21,961 nucleotides of DNA from JAENVT01 sp031373785 (GTDB taxonomy: Bacteria; Actinomycetota; Acidimicrobiia; Acidimicrobiales; Ilumatobacteraceae): NCBI GenBank assembly GCA_031373785.1, contig JANMNE010000047.1, positions 1 through 21,961 of the forward strand, read 5' to 3'. Below the pieces are notes generated by a model. The model was not told the DNA's origin and made no database searches. It was given only the letters and a program-made list of their open reading frames with translations. The stretch's first letter is position 1; each line of letters opens with the position of its first letter. Of this stretch, positions 1 through 7,033 are shown piece by piece. Made by a program: the position numbers and the translations under genes.

Positions 1-115
1 CGCCGAACGACGCGGTCGCGGCAGCCAGCACGTCGCCGACCGTCGCCCCGGCGAATTCCGCCCGGCCGGTACCGGCAGCTTCTCGAGCCGACGCGAACAT
101 GCGCAGTGTGGCCAT
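1..115 (-). CDS. MoaD/ThiS-family sulfur carrier, N-terminal part (cut by window edge)
   Basis: Reading the minus strand from ATG at 115 gives 38 residues beginning MATLRMFASAREAAGTGR and continuing to AATASFG at the window edge. A short beta strand followed by the F-A-x-x-R-E-A-A-G-T block and a later A-T-V-G-D-V-L-A-A segment is the characteristic start of the ubiquitin-like MoaD family. Members carry a C-terminal Gly-Gly thiocarboxylate and donate sulfur to molybdopterin precursor. The C-terminal Gly-Gly lies outside the window, so MoaD cannot be separated from ThiS or another sulfur carrier. The start is supported by a TACGCT -10 element exactly 7 nt upstream. The gene diverges from the metallopeptidase at 151. 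Confidence 0.72.
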   Translation of the reverse strand, partial: MATLRMFASAREAAGTGRAEFAGATVGDVLAAATASFG

Positions 116-142
116 TGCCGCCAGCGTACCGGGCGATACCGT
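115..142 (+). promoter_or_regulatory. Promoter of the metallopeptidase gene
   Basis: TTGCCG at 115-120 (-35-like), a 16-nt spacer and TACCGT at 137-142 (-10) lie 8 nt before GTG 151. It is interleaved with the divergent moaD promoter, so the two units share about 35 bp of control region. The element was used to prefer GTG 151 over the upstream in-frame GTG at 106, which would overlap the moaD start. Confidence 0.5.
123..128 (-). promoter_or_regulatory. -10 element of the moaD-like gene (leaderless)
   Basis: Minus-strand TACGCT (plus strand agcgta) lies 7 nt before the ATG at 115. No Shine-Dalgarno sequence lies between them, so the transcript would begin at or next to the start codon. No convincing -35 is visible. 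Confidence 0.55.
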
Positions 143-150
143 CCCTGGCC

Positions 151-702
151 GTGAGCGACGCTGCGCACCTCCCCGGGTTCGGACCCGACGACGACCCGCT
201 CGTGATGCCGGTCGTGCAGCCGTTCGTCGTCGAGGTGACCCGCTCGACCAGAAGACGCAAGACCGTCGGCGCCCACCTCGTGGGCGGCGTGCTGCGCATT
301 GCCGTGCCGTCGTGGATGAGCAAGGCCGACGAGGCCCATTGGGTTCGCGAGATGAGCGGGCGGTTCCAGCGCAAGATGTCTGCCGACCGGCTGCGGCTCG
401 ACGAGCGCGCCGCGACGTTGGCGCGGCGGCACGACTTGCGCGCCCCGACCACCATCCGCTGGGCAGACGACATGCGCTCGAGATGGGGATCATGCACCCC
501 ATCCCAGGGCACAATCCGCATCTCGACTCGCTTGGCCACCTTCCCCGACTGGGTCATCGACTACGTGATCGTCCACGAACTGGCACACCTCGACGTGCTC
601 GGCCACAACGACGAGTTCTGGCAGCTCGTCTACCGCTATCCGAAGGCTGAACGTGCAATTGGTTACCTGATCGCCAAGTCGGGAGATGGTGACGTCGATT
701 GA
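151..702 (+). CDS. YgjP-like (DUF45, M48-clan) zinc metallopeptidase
   Basis: The 183-residue protein ends in the hallmark of the YgjP/DUF45 family: R-x-R-W-G-S-C, then V-H-E-L-A-H-L-x-V-L-G-H-N-D-E-F-W. Predicted zinc ligands are H142 and H146 of HExxH and H152 of GHxxxFW, with E143 as catalytic base. The N-terminal half carries the beta-rich VxRSxRRRKTVGAHL segment typical of the family. No signal peptide or membrane segment is seen, so it is probably cytoplasmic. The physiological substrate of YgjP proteins is not established. GTG 151 is preferred because of the -10 element 8 nt upstream; GTG 106 and ATG 205 are in-frame alternatives. Its last 40 bases overlap the 3' end of the convergent gene on the minus strand. 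Confidence 0.85.
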   Translation: MSDAAHLPGFGPDDDPLVMPVVQPFVVEVTRSTRRRKTVGAHLVGGVLRIAVPSWMSKADEAHWVREMSGRFQRKMSADRLRLDERAATLARRHDLRAPTTIRWADDMRSRWGSCTPSQGTIRISTRLATFPDWVIDYVIVHELAHLDVLGHNDEFWQLVYRYPKAERAIGYLIAKSGDGDVD

Positions 703-2759
703 TCGGCTGTCCACGGCGCACGGCGAGGTCGCGCCGACCCGGCCAGCACGCCCGCGGCGATCAGCACCGAGATCGCCGACACGACTGTGGTGACGACCGT
801 GCCCTCACGGGGCTGAGCGCTGGCGATGGCACCACCGACCGCCACCAAAGAGATCAACCGAAGGGCGACGCGACGTCCATCCAGCACGGGCTGGGTGACG
901 GCCTCGATGGAGACACCGTCGTCATCGACCGACCATGGCGCAAGGCGGCCGAGCCGTTGGCGAGCCGGTTCGATCATGCAGTACTCGACCAGTGGGTTGA
1001 TCGCCTGCGAAGGCGCGTCGCCGAACTCGATGCCGACCCGCCACCGCTCGAATCCGGGTTGATCGGCGAGCGAGCTCACCTTGCGAACGTTGCGCACCAC
1101 GATGGGCAAGCTCACGTCTTCGCAACCCCGGGAGGTCGTGATCGTCGCGTCGAGCAGCAACTTCTGGCGCGGCTCCAGTTCCTGGTTCGTCTCGAAGCCG
1201 GCACCGAGGGCGGTCACGTCGAACACGGCCACGGGGTTGCCGTTGACCTCGGCCGGGATCGAGGCGACGACTCGAGCGGCACGTCGCAACTGGTTGCGCT
1301 TGCCGAACATGCGCAACACGTCGAGCGACATCGCCAGTGACCACAGCGCGACGATCATCAGCCCGACGAGCCATTGGTATGGCATGGCGCCGAGTGCATG
1401 CGTCCACCGCTCGCTCAGGCCGCGCAGCATCATCACCGAGCTCAGCACGACGACCGACGCCACCAACGCGCCGCCGTGCTGCAGCGCGTGTGGGGTCATG
1501 ATCGGTGCCCGACGCTGATCGAACCCGATCGGGTGCCGCAGCCCCTGGCACGACGCACCGAGGTTGCGCAGCGACCAGCGAGTGCGGTCGCCGGGGCGCA
1601 TGGTCCAGCCGCTCATCAAGCCGAGGCCCAACGACGTGAGGATCCAGCCCGGTGCCCACGCGGCGGCAAGCACGGCAAGGTTGGGGCGCAGCGGCAGGGT
1701 GCCGGTCAACAACGACGCAACGATCACGGCGATGAATCCCACGCGACGCAGGCCCGACAACGGTCGGACGGCAGCTGCAGTGATCGCCAGACGTTGGCCG
1801 AGACGCAACGAGTTCATTCGGAGGATCCCGTCGGGCCCGAACACCATGGTTCGCAGCGCACGAGCCTGCTGCACGCGACGCTCGTACACCTCGTCCTGCG
1901 ACTGCACCACCTGGCGGACGAGCACCGGCGAGCCGGTCGCAGCCACGACCTTCCAGCCCTCGTTCATCAGCGCCATCGACCAATCGGCCTGGGCCTCGAT
2001 CGGCTCCTCGTCGTTGACCTCGACGCTGTCGATAGCGGCACGGCGGATCAGCGCGCCCGAGTCGACCAGCAACGACGACCCACGTGCGCCGAGCGCCGGG
2101 TTGAGGGTCTCGCGCTCGAACGTCATTTCGTGCATGCCGTTCGGCCCGTGCTCCGCGGAATCGTCGTCGGCCATCTGCGACTGACCGATCGCGACCGCGA
2201 CGCTGTCGTCGCGCATCAGCGGAAGGAGAGCGTGGACTGCGCGCACACTCGGGATGTCACCGGCGTCGAGCAGGAAGAAGATCGGCGACGACGAGGCTGC
2301 GTTGCAGGTCTTCAAGCCGTTGTGGTCCTCGAGATCGGTTGCCGCGTAGACAGCACCGAACTCCGCCGCGAGAGCGGCCACCTCCGGCCGGGCGCCGAGG
2401 TCGACCACGACCTGCTGGCCGGTCGCCATGGATTGCAGTGACAGCAACGTCCCACGGATGTGATGGATCGGTTGCTGGTCGACGCGCACGACGACGTCGA
2501 CACGACTCGGGTCGAGACCGAGGTGCTCGTCGAACGACAGTGAGGCCTGCTCGACGGACGCGCCGGGACCGTGCCACAACGCCCACATCAGCACGCCAGA
2601 GCCCACGAAGCCGGCCAACTCGACACCGAGCGCCAGCGCGACCAGCCACACGGGCGGATGGCTGGGCAGGGTCGCGACACGCCAGCCGAGGTATGCCGTG
2701 GTCGACAGCAGGCCGAGGCATGTCAGCCCGCGTCCAATGCTGTGCGCCCGTCGGTTCAT
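663..2759 (-). CDS. Degenerate BcsA-like glycosyltransferase/PilZ-like membrane protein
   Basis: The 698-residue protein has the layout of cellulose-synthase-like GT2 proteins. Two N-terminal membrane segments (about 13-30 and 36-62) precede a GT-A-like domain (about 85-300), more membrane segments (about 335-385 and 430-480), a PilZ-like region (about 485-600) and further C-terminal hydrophobic stretches (630-675). Catalytic motifs are altered: the DxD position reads D165-A-G-D168, TEDW reads Q-A-D-W (257-260), and QxxRW reads Q297-x-x-R300-A301. The PilZ-like part has RxxxR (R488/R492 or R492/R496) and D514-V-T-A-L-G519, close to the c-di-GMP-binding D/N-x-S-x-x-G motif. Homology is inferred from motif order, so function and activity are uncertain. 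The start is ATG 2759, with a GAAGG Shine-Dalgarno 5 nt upstream, which is unusual among its neighbours. Confidence 0.62.
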   Translation of the reverse strand: MNRRAHSIGRGLTCLGLLSTTAYLGWRVATLPSHPPVWLVALALGVELAGFVGSGVLMWALWHGPGASVEQASLSFDEHLGLDPSRVDVVVRVDQQPIHHIRGTLLSLQSMATGQQVVVDLGARPEVAALAAEFGAVYAATDLEDHNGLKTCNAASSSPIFFLLDAGDIPSVRAVHALLPLMRDDSVAVAIGQSQMADDDSAEHGPNGMHEMTFERETLNPALGARGSSLLVDSGALIRRAAIDSVEVNDEEPIEAQADWSMALMNEGWKVVAATGSPVLVRQVVQSQDEVYERRVQQARALRTMVFGPDGILRMNSLRLGQRLAITAAAVRPLSGLRRVGFIAVIVASLLTGTLPLRPNLAVLAAAWAPGWILTSLGLGLMSGWTMRPGDRTRWSLRNLGASCQGLRHPIGFDQRRAPIMTPHALQHGGALVASVVVLSSVMMLRGLSERWTHALGAMPYQWLVGLMIVALWSLAMSLDVLRMFGKRNQLRRAARVVASIPAEVNGNPVAVFDVTALGAGFETNQELEPRQKLLLDATITTSRGCEDVSLPIVVRNVRKVSSLADQPGFERWRVGIEFGDAPSQAINPLVEYCMIEPARQRLGRLAPWSVDDDGVSIEAVTQPVLDGRRVALRLISLVAVGGAIASAQPREGTVVTTVVSAISVLIAAGVLAGSARPRRAPWTADQSTSPSPDLAIR

Positions 2760-2775
2760 TCCTGCCTTCTCGTCG

Positions 2776-2820
2776 TTCCTGGTGTCGTCGTAGGGCCTGT
2801 TCGCCCGTTCACACCAGGAA
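2776..2820. repeat. Perfect 10-bp inverted repeat between divergent genes
   Basis: TTCCTGGTGT (2776-2785) and ACACCAGGAA (2811-2820) are perfect reverse complements separated by 25 bp. One arm lies 17 bp upstream of the start of the membrane protein gene (ATG at 2759). The pair may be a two-half-site operator or a structure in the 5' leader of that gene. Confidence 0.5.
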
Positions 2821-2874
2821 TCGGCACGATGCCGAGAGGACTTGAGCTGCGAGCGTTGTTGGCCGGCTCGCCGA

Positions 2875-2880
2875 TAGCCT
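2875..2880 (+). promoter_or_regulatory. Possible -10 element of the cyclophilin gene
   Basis: TAGCCT lies 9 nt before GTG 2890 and 3 nt before GTG 2884. The spacing is less ideal than at other genes in this window, so the call is weak. Confidence 0.3.
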
Positions 2881-2889
2881 CACGTGTTC

Positions 2890-3723
2890 GTGGGAACCCC
2901 TAAGCGTGAACGTCAGAAAGCCAATCGCCAGCAGCGCTTGGAGGAACTCGCTCGCGAGGCACGAACCGTGAAGCGCAAGCGCACCGGGATGTACGTGCTG
3001 CTGATCCCGCTCGCGGCGTTGGCGCTGATCGGCGTCATCAAGCTCGTGGGCGGTGGTGACAGCGCCTCGACGGCTGCCACCACGACCGACCCGAATGCTC
3101 CCACGACCACGCTCACGCCGCTGCCCAGCACGATCGCCGGCGCCACCCTCACCGGCGATACCCCGTGTCCGGCCGCCGACGGCAGTTCGCCGCGAACCAT
3201 CACCTTCGCCAAGGCGCCACCGAGTTGCATCGATGCGACCAAGACGTACACGGCCGAGGTCACGACCAACAAGGGCGCCTACACGATCGAGTTGAACGCC
3301 GGCGCGGCGCCGAACACCGTCAACAACTTCGTCGTGCTCGCTCGGTACCACTACTTCGACAACACGATCTGCCATCGGGCGATCCCCGCATTCGCAGTGC
3401 AGTGTGGCGACCCGACCGGCACCGGCAAGGGCGGCCCCGGCTACGAGTTCGCCGACGAGTTGCCCGCCACCGGTTCGTACAAGGTCGGCTCGGTCGCCAT
3501 GGCCAACTCCGGCGCCGGCACCAACGGCAGCCAGTTCTTCGTCATCACCGGTGCCAACGGCGCCGCCCTGTCGGCCAACTACTCGCTGTTCGGTCAGGTG
3601 ACCGACGGCCTCGACACCACCGTCAAGGCCCTCGACGCCCTCGGCAACTCTGACCAGGCCGCCAACGGCGTCCCCCCGCTCGAGCAGATCATCGTGCAGA
3701 CGGTCACCATCACCGAAGCCTGA
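2890..3723 (+). CDS. Membrane-anchored cyclophilin-type peptidyl-prolyl cis-trans isomerase
   Basis: The 277-residue protein begins with a basic cytoplasmic stretch (GTPKRERQKANRQQRLEE) typical of actinobacterial membrane cyclophilins. One transmembrane helix follows (about 34-53), then a Thr-rich linker and an extracytoplasmic cyclophilin domain (about 118-275). Core motifs are present: H162-R163-A-I-P-A-F-A-V-Q (catalytic Arg and the hydrophobic pocket), GDPTGTG, and N-G-S-Q-F-F-V-I. Two Cys pairs stand out. C93 and C113 precede the domain and look family-typical. C161 and C172 flank the active site, replacing the usual F of FHR and a G of QGGDP. The role would be folding of exported proteins. 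The start GTG 2890 fits the family N-terminus; GTG 2884 is two codons upstream. Confidence 0.9.
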   Translation: MGTPKRERQKANRQQRLEELAREARTVKRKRTGMYVLLIPLAALALIGVIKLVGGGDSASTAATTTDPNAPTTTLTPLPSTIAGATLTGDTPCPAADGSSPRTITFAKAPPSCIDATKTYTAEVTTNKGAYTIELNAGAAPNTVNNFVVLARYHYFDNTICHRAIPAFAVQCGDPTGTGKGGPGYEFADELPATGSYKVGSVAMANSGAGTNGSQFFVITGANGAALSANYSLFGQVTDGLDTTVKALDALGNSDQAANGVPPLEQIIVQTVTITEA

Positions 3724-3747
3724 GGTGCGGCTTCGGTCGCCGAACAA

Positions 3748-3784
3748 GTCACCGAATCTCCGGTGCAACCGGAGATTTCGTGAC
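3748..3784 (+). terminator. Strong hairpin terminator after the cyclophilin gene
   Basis: A 10-bp perfect stem (AATCTCCGGT 3755-3764 / ACCGGAGATT 3768-3777) closes on a 3-nt GCA loop. It is extended by a G-U pair, one C-C mismatch and GTCAC/GTGAC (3748-3752 / 3780-3784). No T tract follows, as is common for hairpin terminators in GC-rich actinobacteria. It starts 24 nt after the stop codon. Confidence 0.7.
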
Positions 3785-3849
3785 GGGCCACCGATCGGTT
3801 GTTGTTCTGCGAGGTCGCGGCCTGGCGACGGCGGACGCGAATGACGTAG

Positions 3850-3978
3850 CGCTCGTCCGGGGTCACCTCGCCGCCAACCTTGGTGTTGGCCGACACCAGT
3901 CGCCAGATCCGGGTGTTCTCCGGTGGAGGGGTCGGCACGGTCGACTTCGTCGTCGACGTCACCGGCTACTACGTGTAG
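3850..3978 (+). pseudogene. Remnant: C-terminal tail of a VDVTGYYV-type surface protein
   Basis: The frame ending at TAG 3976-3978 reads ...TLVLADTSRQIRVFSGG and then VGTVDFVVDVTGYYV before the stop. The terminal V-D-F-V-V-D-V-T-G-Y-Y-V motif matches the repeat ends of large secreted actinobacterial proteins (recalled pattern, not searched). The same frame is closed upstream by TAG at 3847, and no start, ribosome site or signal peptide precedes it. Only about 42 codons survive, so this looks like the decayed 3' end of a lost gene. The rest of 3785-4004 holds nothing else I can recognise. Confidence 0.5.
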
Positions 3979-4004
3979 CCGAAGTCCCAGTCGGTCTCAG
4001 CCGC

Positions 4005-4634
4005 TCAGACGGTCGGTAGCTCGCCGTGCATGATGACGTCGCCGACTTGCTCCCAGCCGTCGGTGGTGTGAACCAACGCAGCGCCGCTGGGCAGTTCGGC
4101 GACGGGGGTGTTGGCCAGCTTCAGGGTGCGGTGCAGGCGGTCGGTCGACCAGGTCTCGGCCTCGGTCACCAGGGCGATGCCATCGATCAGGCCGAGGCCG
4201 AGGGTAAAAGCACCGCCGCGCGGGTCGACCATCGGGTCGCACATCGCCGCGGCGCTGCCGCCCGTGGCGGCCACCACGCCGCCGTCGGCCAGCACCTGGC
4301 GGATGGCCTCCCACAATGGCGTGCCCTTCAGCACGGATCGCAGGTGCAGCGGTTGGTCACCAACGAGGTAGACGGCGCGGGCGCCACGGACGACGGCCAC
4401 GGCGCTCTCGTCCATTGCCTCCCCACGGCGCATGACCATCAGTGCTTCGACTTCGATTCCGAGCCGTTCGGCCCAGTGCATCGACGCGGCGACGAGCAGT
4501 TCAGGGTGCTCGTAGGCGTCGGCAGTGGGCAACATGACCACCTTCGACGCGCCTGCCGCGGCCAGGATCCGCCGGTCGAGGTCGTCGTTGGCGGCGAACG
4601 GGCCGCCACCTTGCAATGCGAGGATGCCGTTCAT
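4005..4634 (-). CDS. Peptidase S51-like (cyanophycinase/aspartyl dipeptidase fold) protein
   Basis: The 209-residue protein has the class I glutamine-amidotransferase-like fold of family S51. It has an N-terminal L-Q-G-G-G-P-F segment, V-V-M-L-P-T-A-D, and V-Y-L-V-G-D-Q-P-L-H-L (family xxFxGGDQxxL). The nucleophile elbow is A-T-G-G-S127-A-A-A-M, where the family usually has G-x-S-A-G-A. S127 is the predicted nucleophile. S51 members are cyanophycinases or alpha-aspartyl dipeptidases; which substrate applies here cannot be read from sequence. No signal peptide is seen. ATG 4634 is preferred because TACGCT lies 7 nt upstream; an in-frame GTG sits directly before it at 4637. It follows the phosphatase gene by 20 bp on the same strand. 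Confidence 0.8.
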   Translation of the reverse strand: MNGILALQGGGPFAANDDLDRRILAAAGASKVVMLPTADAYEHPELLVAASMHWAERLGIEVEALMVMRRGEAMDESAVAVVRGARAVYLVGDQPLHLRSVLKGTPLWEAIRQVLADGGVVAATGGSAAAMCDPMVDPRGGAFTLGLGLIDGIALVTEAETWSTDRLHRTLKLANTPVAELPSGAALVHTTDGWEQVGDVIMHGELPTV

Positions 4635-4641
4635 CACGGCG

Positions 4642-4647
4642 AGCGTA
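4642..4647 (-). promoter_or_regulatory. -10 element of the S51-like gene (leaderless)
   Basis: Minus-strand TACGCT lies 7 nt before ATG 4634, inside the short gap after the phosphatase stop codon. It would give the gene its own start of transcription within an apparent operon. Confidence 0.5.
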
Positions 4648-4654
4648 GGCGTGC

Positions 4655-5431
4655 TCAGCCGAGCAGCACGGATTCCAATGTGGCGAGCGTGTCGTCGCCG
4701 ACACCGATCGAACGCACGTAGTTACGAATGCTGCCGTGCTGGGCGCTCAACTCGTCGATGATCTCGTGCATCGCTTCGGGCAGCGCTGCGCCGAACGCTT
4801 TGGGCATCGACGCCATTCGTGCCGCCCACTCGGGCCACTCACGATTGGCCCAGGCGCGGAAGCGGGCCATGCCCTCGACCGTCAATTCGTAGTCGGCGAC
4901 GATGTCGTCGTGCGAGACGCCGAGCGAGCCGAGCAGCAGTGCGGCGAGCAGGCCGGTGCGGTCCTTGCCGGCCGCGCAGTGGAACACGGCCGGCAATGCG
5001 CCAGGTTCTGCCAGGGCCTCGAACGCCTTGGCGAAGCGCGGGGCGCCCACCGACAGCATCTCCTGATACGCCCAGATCAAGAAGTCTTCGTCGCGCTCGT
5101 ATGCGGGGCGATCGAGGTCTGCCCACGTCGTGTCGACGATCGGAAGGTGATGGAACACCACCGGGTGTGCGTCGACCGGGAAGCGGCCTCGCTCGCCGAG
5201 CTCGGTGTCGCTGCGCAGGTCGATCACGGTCTGCAGGCCGAGCGGCTCGAGCGTGACGACGTCGGTCGGGGTCAGCCGATAGAGGCCATCCGCCCGGAAC
5301 AGGGTGCGCCACAGTGTGACGCGGCCATCGGCTGTCTTGTAGCCGCCGAGGTCACGGAAGTTGTGCACGGCTTCCAAGGCGACCAAGCGCACCGGATCGG
5401 AGGCGAGGTTGGGGAGTAGCTCAGTGGTCAC
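4655..5431 (-). CDS. PtpB-type tyrosine/dual-specificity protein phosphatase
   Basis: The 258-residue protein matches the Y_phosphatase3 (MptpB-like) family. N-terminal H-N-F-R-D-L-G-G-Y (23-31) is the family signature; W-R-T-L-F-R-A-D-G-L-Y-R-L and V-I-D-L-R-S follow. The catalytic P-loop H151-C152-A-A-G-K-D-R158-T-G carries the nucleophile Cys and the phosphate-binding Arg; K156-D157 in the loop are typical of the PtpB type. It should remove phosphate from proteins or possibly phosphoinositides. No signal peptide is visible. The start is GTG 5431, supported by TACCCT exactly 6 nt upstream. It lies between the HD-domain gene and the S51-like gene on the same strand, with no clear functional link. 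Confidence 0.88.
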   Translation of the reverse strand: MTTELLPNLASDPVRLVALEAVHNFRDLGGYKTADGRVTLWRTLFRADGLYRLTPTDVVTLEPLGLQTVIDLRSDTELGERGRFPVDAHPVVFHHLPIVDTTWADLDRPAYERDEDFLIWAYQEMLSVGAPRFAKAFEALAEPGALPAVFHCAAGKDRTGLLAALLLGSLGVSHDDIVADYELTVEGMARFRAWANREWPEWAARMASMPKAFGAALPEAMHEIIDELSAQHGSIRNYVRSIGVGDDTLATLESVLLG

Positions 5432-5437
5432 CAGGTC

Positions 5438-5443
5438 AGGGTA
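5438..5443 (-). promoter_or_regulatory. -10 element of the phosphatase gene (leaderless)
   Basis: Minus-strand TACCCT is followed by 6 nt and the GTG start at 5431. No -35 match at the expected distance. Confidence 0.55.
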
Positions 5444-5497
5444 CCGAGGCGAGCGTGGCCAGGTCCGTGCTGCTCGGTGAACTGTCCATGAACTCCG

Positions 5498-6118
5498 TCA
5501 CGCCGGGTCGACAACCCCGTTGACCACCGCGTCGTCGAGTTGGGCCAGCACCGTGCGCCACGCGTCGGGCAAGGACTTCTCGATGTGAGGGCCATTGCGG
5601 GCGATCACGCGGGAACGGGTGATGCCGTGTTCTCGCCAGGTGGAGGCGCCCTCGGCGAGGTTGAGCATCATCGGCGCCAGCCGGTCGATGGCCATCACGA
5701 ACCGGGCCTCGGGCGTGTCACCGCGCTCGTACTCGTCCCACAGCTCACGGAATCTGCGACCGGTCGCGGCCGGCAGTAGGCCGAAGAGGCGGTCGGCCGC
5801 AGCCTCTTCACGGGCCTGTTTGGTGGCGGCGCCGTCAGCCTCGTCGTAGGCGAAGGTGTCGCCGGCATCGATCTCGACGATGTCGTGCACGAGGGCCATC
5901 GCCACGGCGACCCCGAGGTCGAGCGGCTCACTGGCGAACGGGGCCAGGACCAGGGCGGCGATGCCGAGATGCCACGAGTGCTCGGCCGTGTTCTCGCGCC
6001 GGCTGCCATCCGCCAGCCGGTTCTGCCGCTCGACGCCCTTCAGCCGGTCGGCCTCCATGAAGAAGGCCAACGCCGCGGCGATGCCGTCGGCGCCATCGGA
6101 TCTGGCGTCGGGTGTCAT
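5498..6118 (-). CDS. HD-domain phosphohydrolase (YfbR/HDDC2-like 5'-deoxynucleotidase)
   Basis: The 206-residue protein carries the HD-domain metal-binding pattern in order: E-N-T-A-E-H-S-W-H, then A-L-V-H-D-I-V-E-I-D-A-G-D, and later M-A-I-D-R-L-A-P. R-x-x-E-x-x-A-E-H-S is the signature of the YfbR/HDDC2 group, which hydrolyses deoxynucleoside 5'-monophosphates and needs a divalent metal. Length agrees with that group (about 190-210 residues). ATG 6118 is chosen because TACGGT lies 7 nt upstream; a GTG-started extension to 6154 would add 12 residues running into the divergent promoter and looks wrong. It diverges from the dehydrogenase gene across 55 bp. Confidence 0.85.
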   Translation of the reverse strand: MTPDARSDGADGIAAALAFFMEADRLKGVERQNRLADGSRRENTAEHSWHLGIAALVLAPFASEPLDLGVAVAMALVHDIVEIDAGDTFAYDEADGAATKQAREEAAADRLFGLLPAATGRRFRELWDEYERGDTPEARFVMAIDRLAPMMLNLAEGASTWREHGITRSRVIARNGPHIEKSLPDAWRTVLAQLDDAVVNGVVDPA

Positions 6119-6125
6119 GAGCGCG

Positions 6126-6131
6126 ACCGTA
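6126..6131 (-). promoter_or_regulatory. -10 element of the HD-domain gene (leaderless)
   Basis: Minus-strand TACGGT lies 7 nt before ATG 6118. It sits 6 bp from the -35 of the divergent dehydrogenase promoter, so polymerases at the two promoters probably exclude one another. Confidence 0.55.
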
Positions 6132-6137
6132 GCCGGA

Positions 6138-6167
6138 TTGCGTAAGTTACCCACGGGTAGCTACAGT
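6138..6167 (+). promoter_or_regulatory. Promoter of the dehydrogenase-aat operon (leaderless)
   Basis: TTGCGT (6138-6143), an 18-nt spacer and TACAGT (6162-6167) are followed by 6 nt and GTG 6174. This is the most complete promoter in the window. Confidence 0.65.
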
Positions 6168-6173
6168 CGCGCC

Positions 6174-7028
6174 GTGACGATGGACATACGCACGGTTGGC
6201 ATTGTCGGGTCGGGGATCATGGGCGCCGGGCTGGCCGAGGTGACCGCGAGGGCCGGATACGACGTGATCGTGTCGTCGCGGTCGCAGTCGTCGGCCGACG
6301 CGGTGTTGCGCACGATCGATGCCGGGTTGGCGAAGGCGGTCGATCGGGGCAGGACGACCGCCGACGAGCGCACCGCGGTGATGTCTCGGATCACGGCGAC
6401 GGAGGGGTTCGATTCGTTCGGCGAATGCGATCTGGTGATCGAATCGGTGATCGAGGAGATCGGCGTCAAGCTGGCGTTGTTCGGCGAGCTCGACCACGCC
6501 ACCAAGCCGTCGGCGATCCTCGCTACGAACACCTCGACGCTGCCGGTGATCGACCTGGCGCTGGCGACATCGCGACCGGAGCAAGTGTGCGGCATCCACT
6601 TCTTCAATCCGGCGACCGTGATGAGCCTGGTCGAAGTGGTGCGGCCGCTGACCGCGTGTGCCGCGACGATCGAGACCGCGATGGCGTTCGTTGCCTCCTG
6701 CGGGAAGGATGCGGTCGAGGTGCAGGACCACGCCGGGTTCATCGTCAACGCGTTGCTGTTCCCGTACCTCAACAACGCGGTGCGCATGCTGGAGCGCGGC
6801 ACGGCGTCGATCGAGTCGATCGACACGGCGATGAAGGGCGGCTGCAACTTCCCGATGGGCCCGTTCGCGCTGCTCGACCTCGTCGGTCTCGACACCTCGG
6901 TCGCGATCTTGGAAACGGTCTACGCCGCGTTCGGGGCGCCGGGCGATGCGCCCGCGCAGACGCTGCTCGACCTGGTCGCCGCCGGCCATCTCGGCCGCAA
7001 GACCAAACAGGGCTTCTACACCTACTGA
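6174..7028 (+). CDS. 3-hydroxyacyl-CoA (3-hydroxybutyryl-CoA) dehydrogenase
   Basis: The 284-residue protein has the standard length and order of short FadB2/Hbd dehydrogenases. The Rossmann motif is V-G-I-V-G-S-G-I-M-G-A-G near residue 8; D-L-V-I-E-S-V-I-E follows. The catalytic region is G-I-H-F-F-N-P-A-T-V-M-S-L-V-E-V-V (His/Glu pair), and the C-terminal dimerisation domain has D-H-A-G-F-I-V-N, M-G-P-F-x-L-L-D-L-V-G-L-D and final G-R-K-T-K-Q-G-F-Y-T-Y. It oxidises 3-hydroxybutyryl-CoA or reduces acetoacetyl-CoA with NAD(P). The GTG start is set by the promoter 6 nt away; an ATG lies two codons in. Aat follows after 5 bp. The ethylmalonyl-CoA mutase downstream suggests C4 acyl-CoA metabolism. 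Confidence 0.92.
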   Translation: MTMDIRTVGIVGSGIMGAGLAEVTARAGYDVIVSSRSQSSADAVLRTIDAGLAKAVDRGRTTADERTAVMSRITATEGFDSFGECDLVIESVIEEIGVKLALFGELDHATKPSAILATNTSTLPVIDLALATSRPEQVCGIHFFNPATVMSLVEVVRPLTACAATIETAMAFVASCGKDAVEVQDHAGFIVNALLFPYLNNAVRMLERGTASIESIDTAMKGGCNFPMGPFALLDLVGLDTSVAILETVYAAFGAPGDAPAQTLLDLVAAGHLGRKTKQGFYTY

Positions 7029-7033
7029 TCGAC

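Noticed and set aside
699..2441. Plus-strand open frames opposite the BcsA-like gene
   Set aside because: Low-complexity Arg/His-rich translations with no domain; the minus strand has coherent membrane segments and a Shine-Dalgarno.
3594..3962. Minus-strand frame of 122 codons opposite the cyclophilin end and remnant
   Set aside because: No start signal or domain; half of it is antisense to the cyclophilin gene and it crosses the terminator hairpin.
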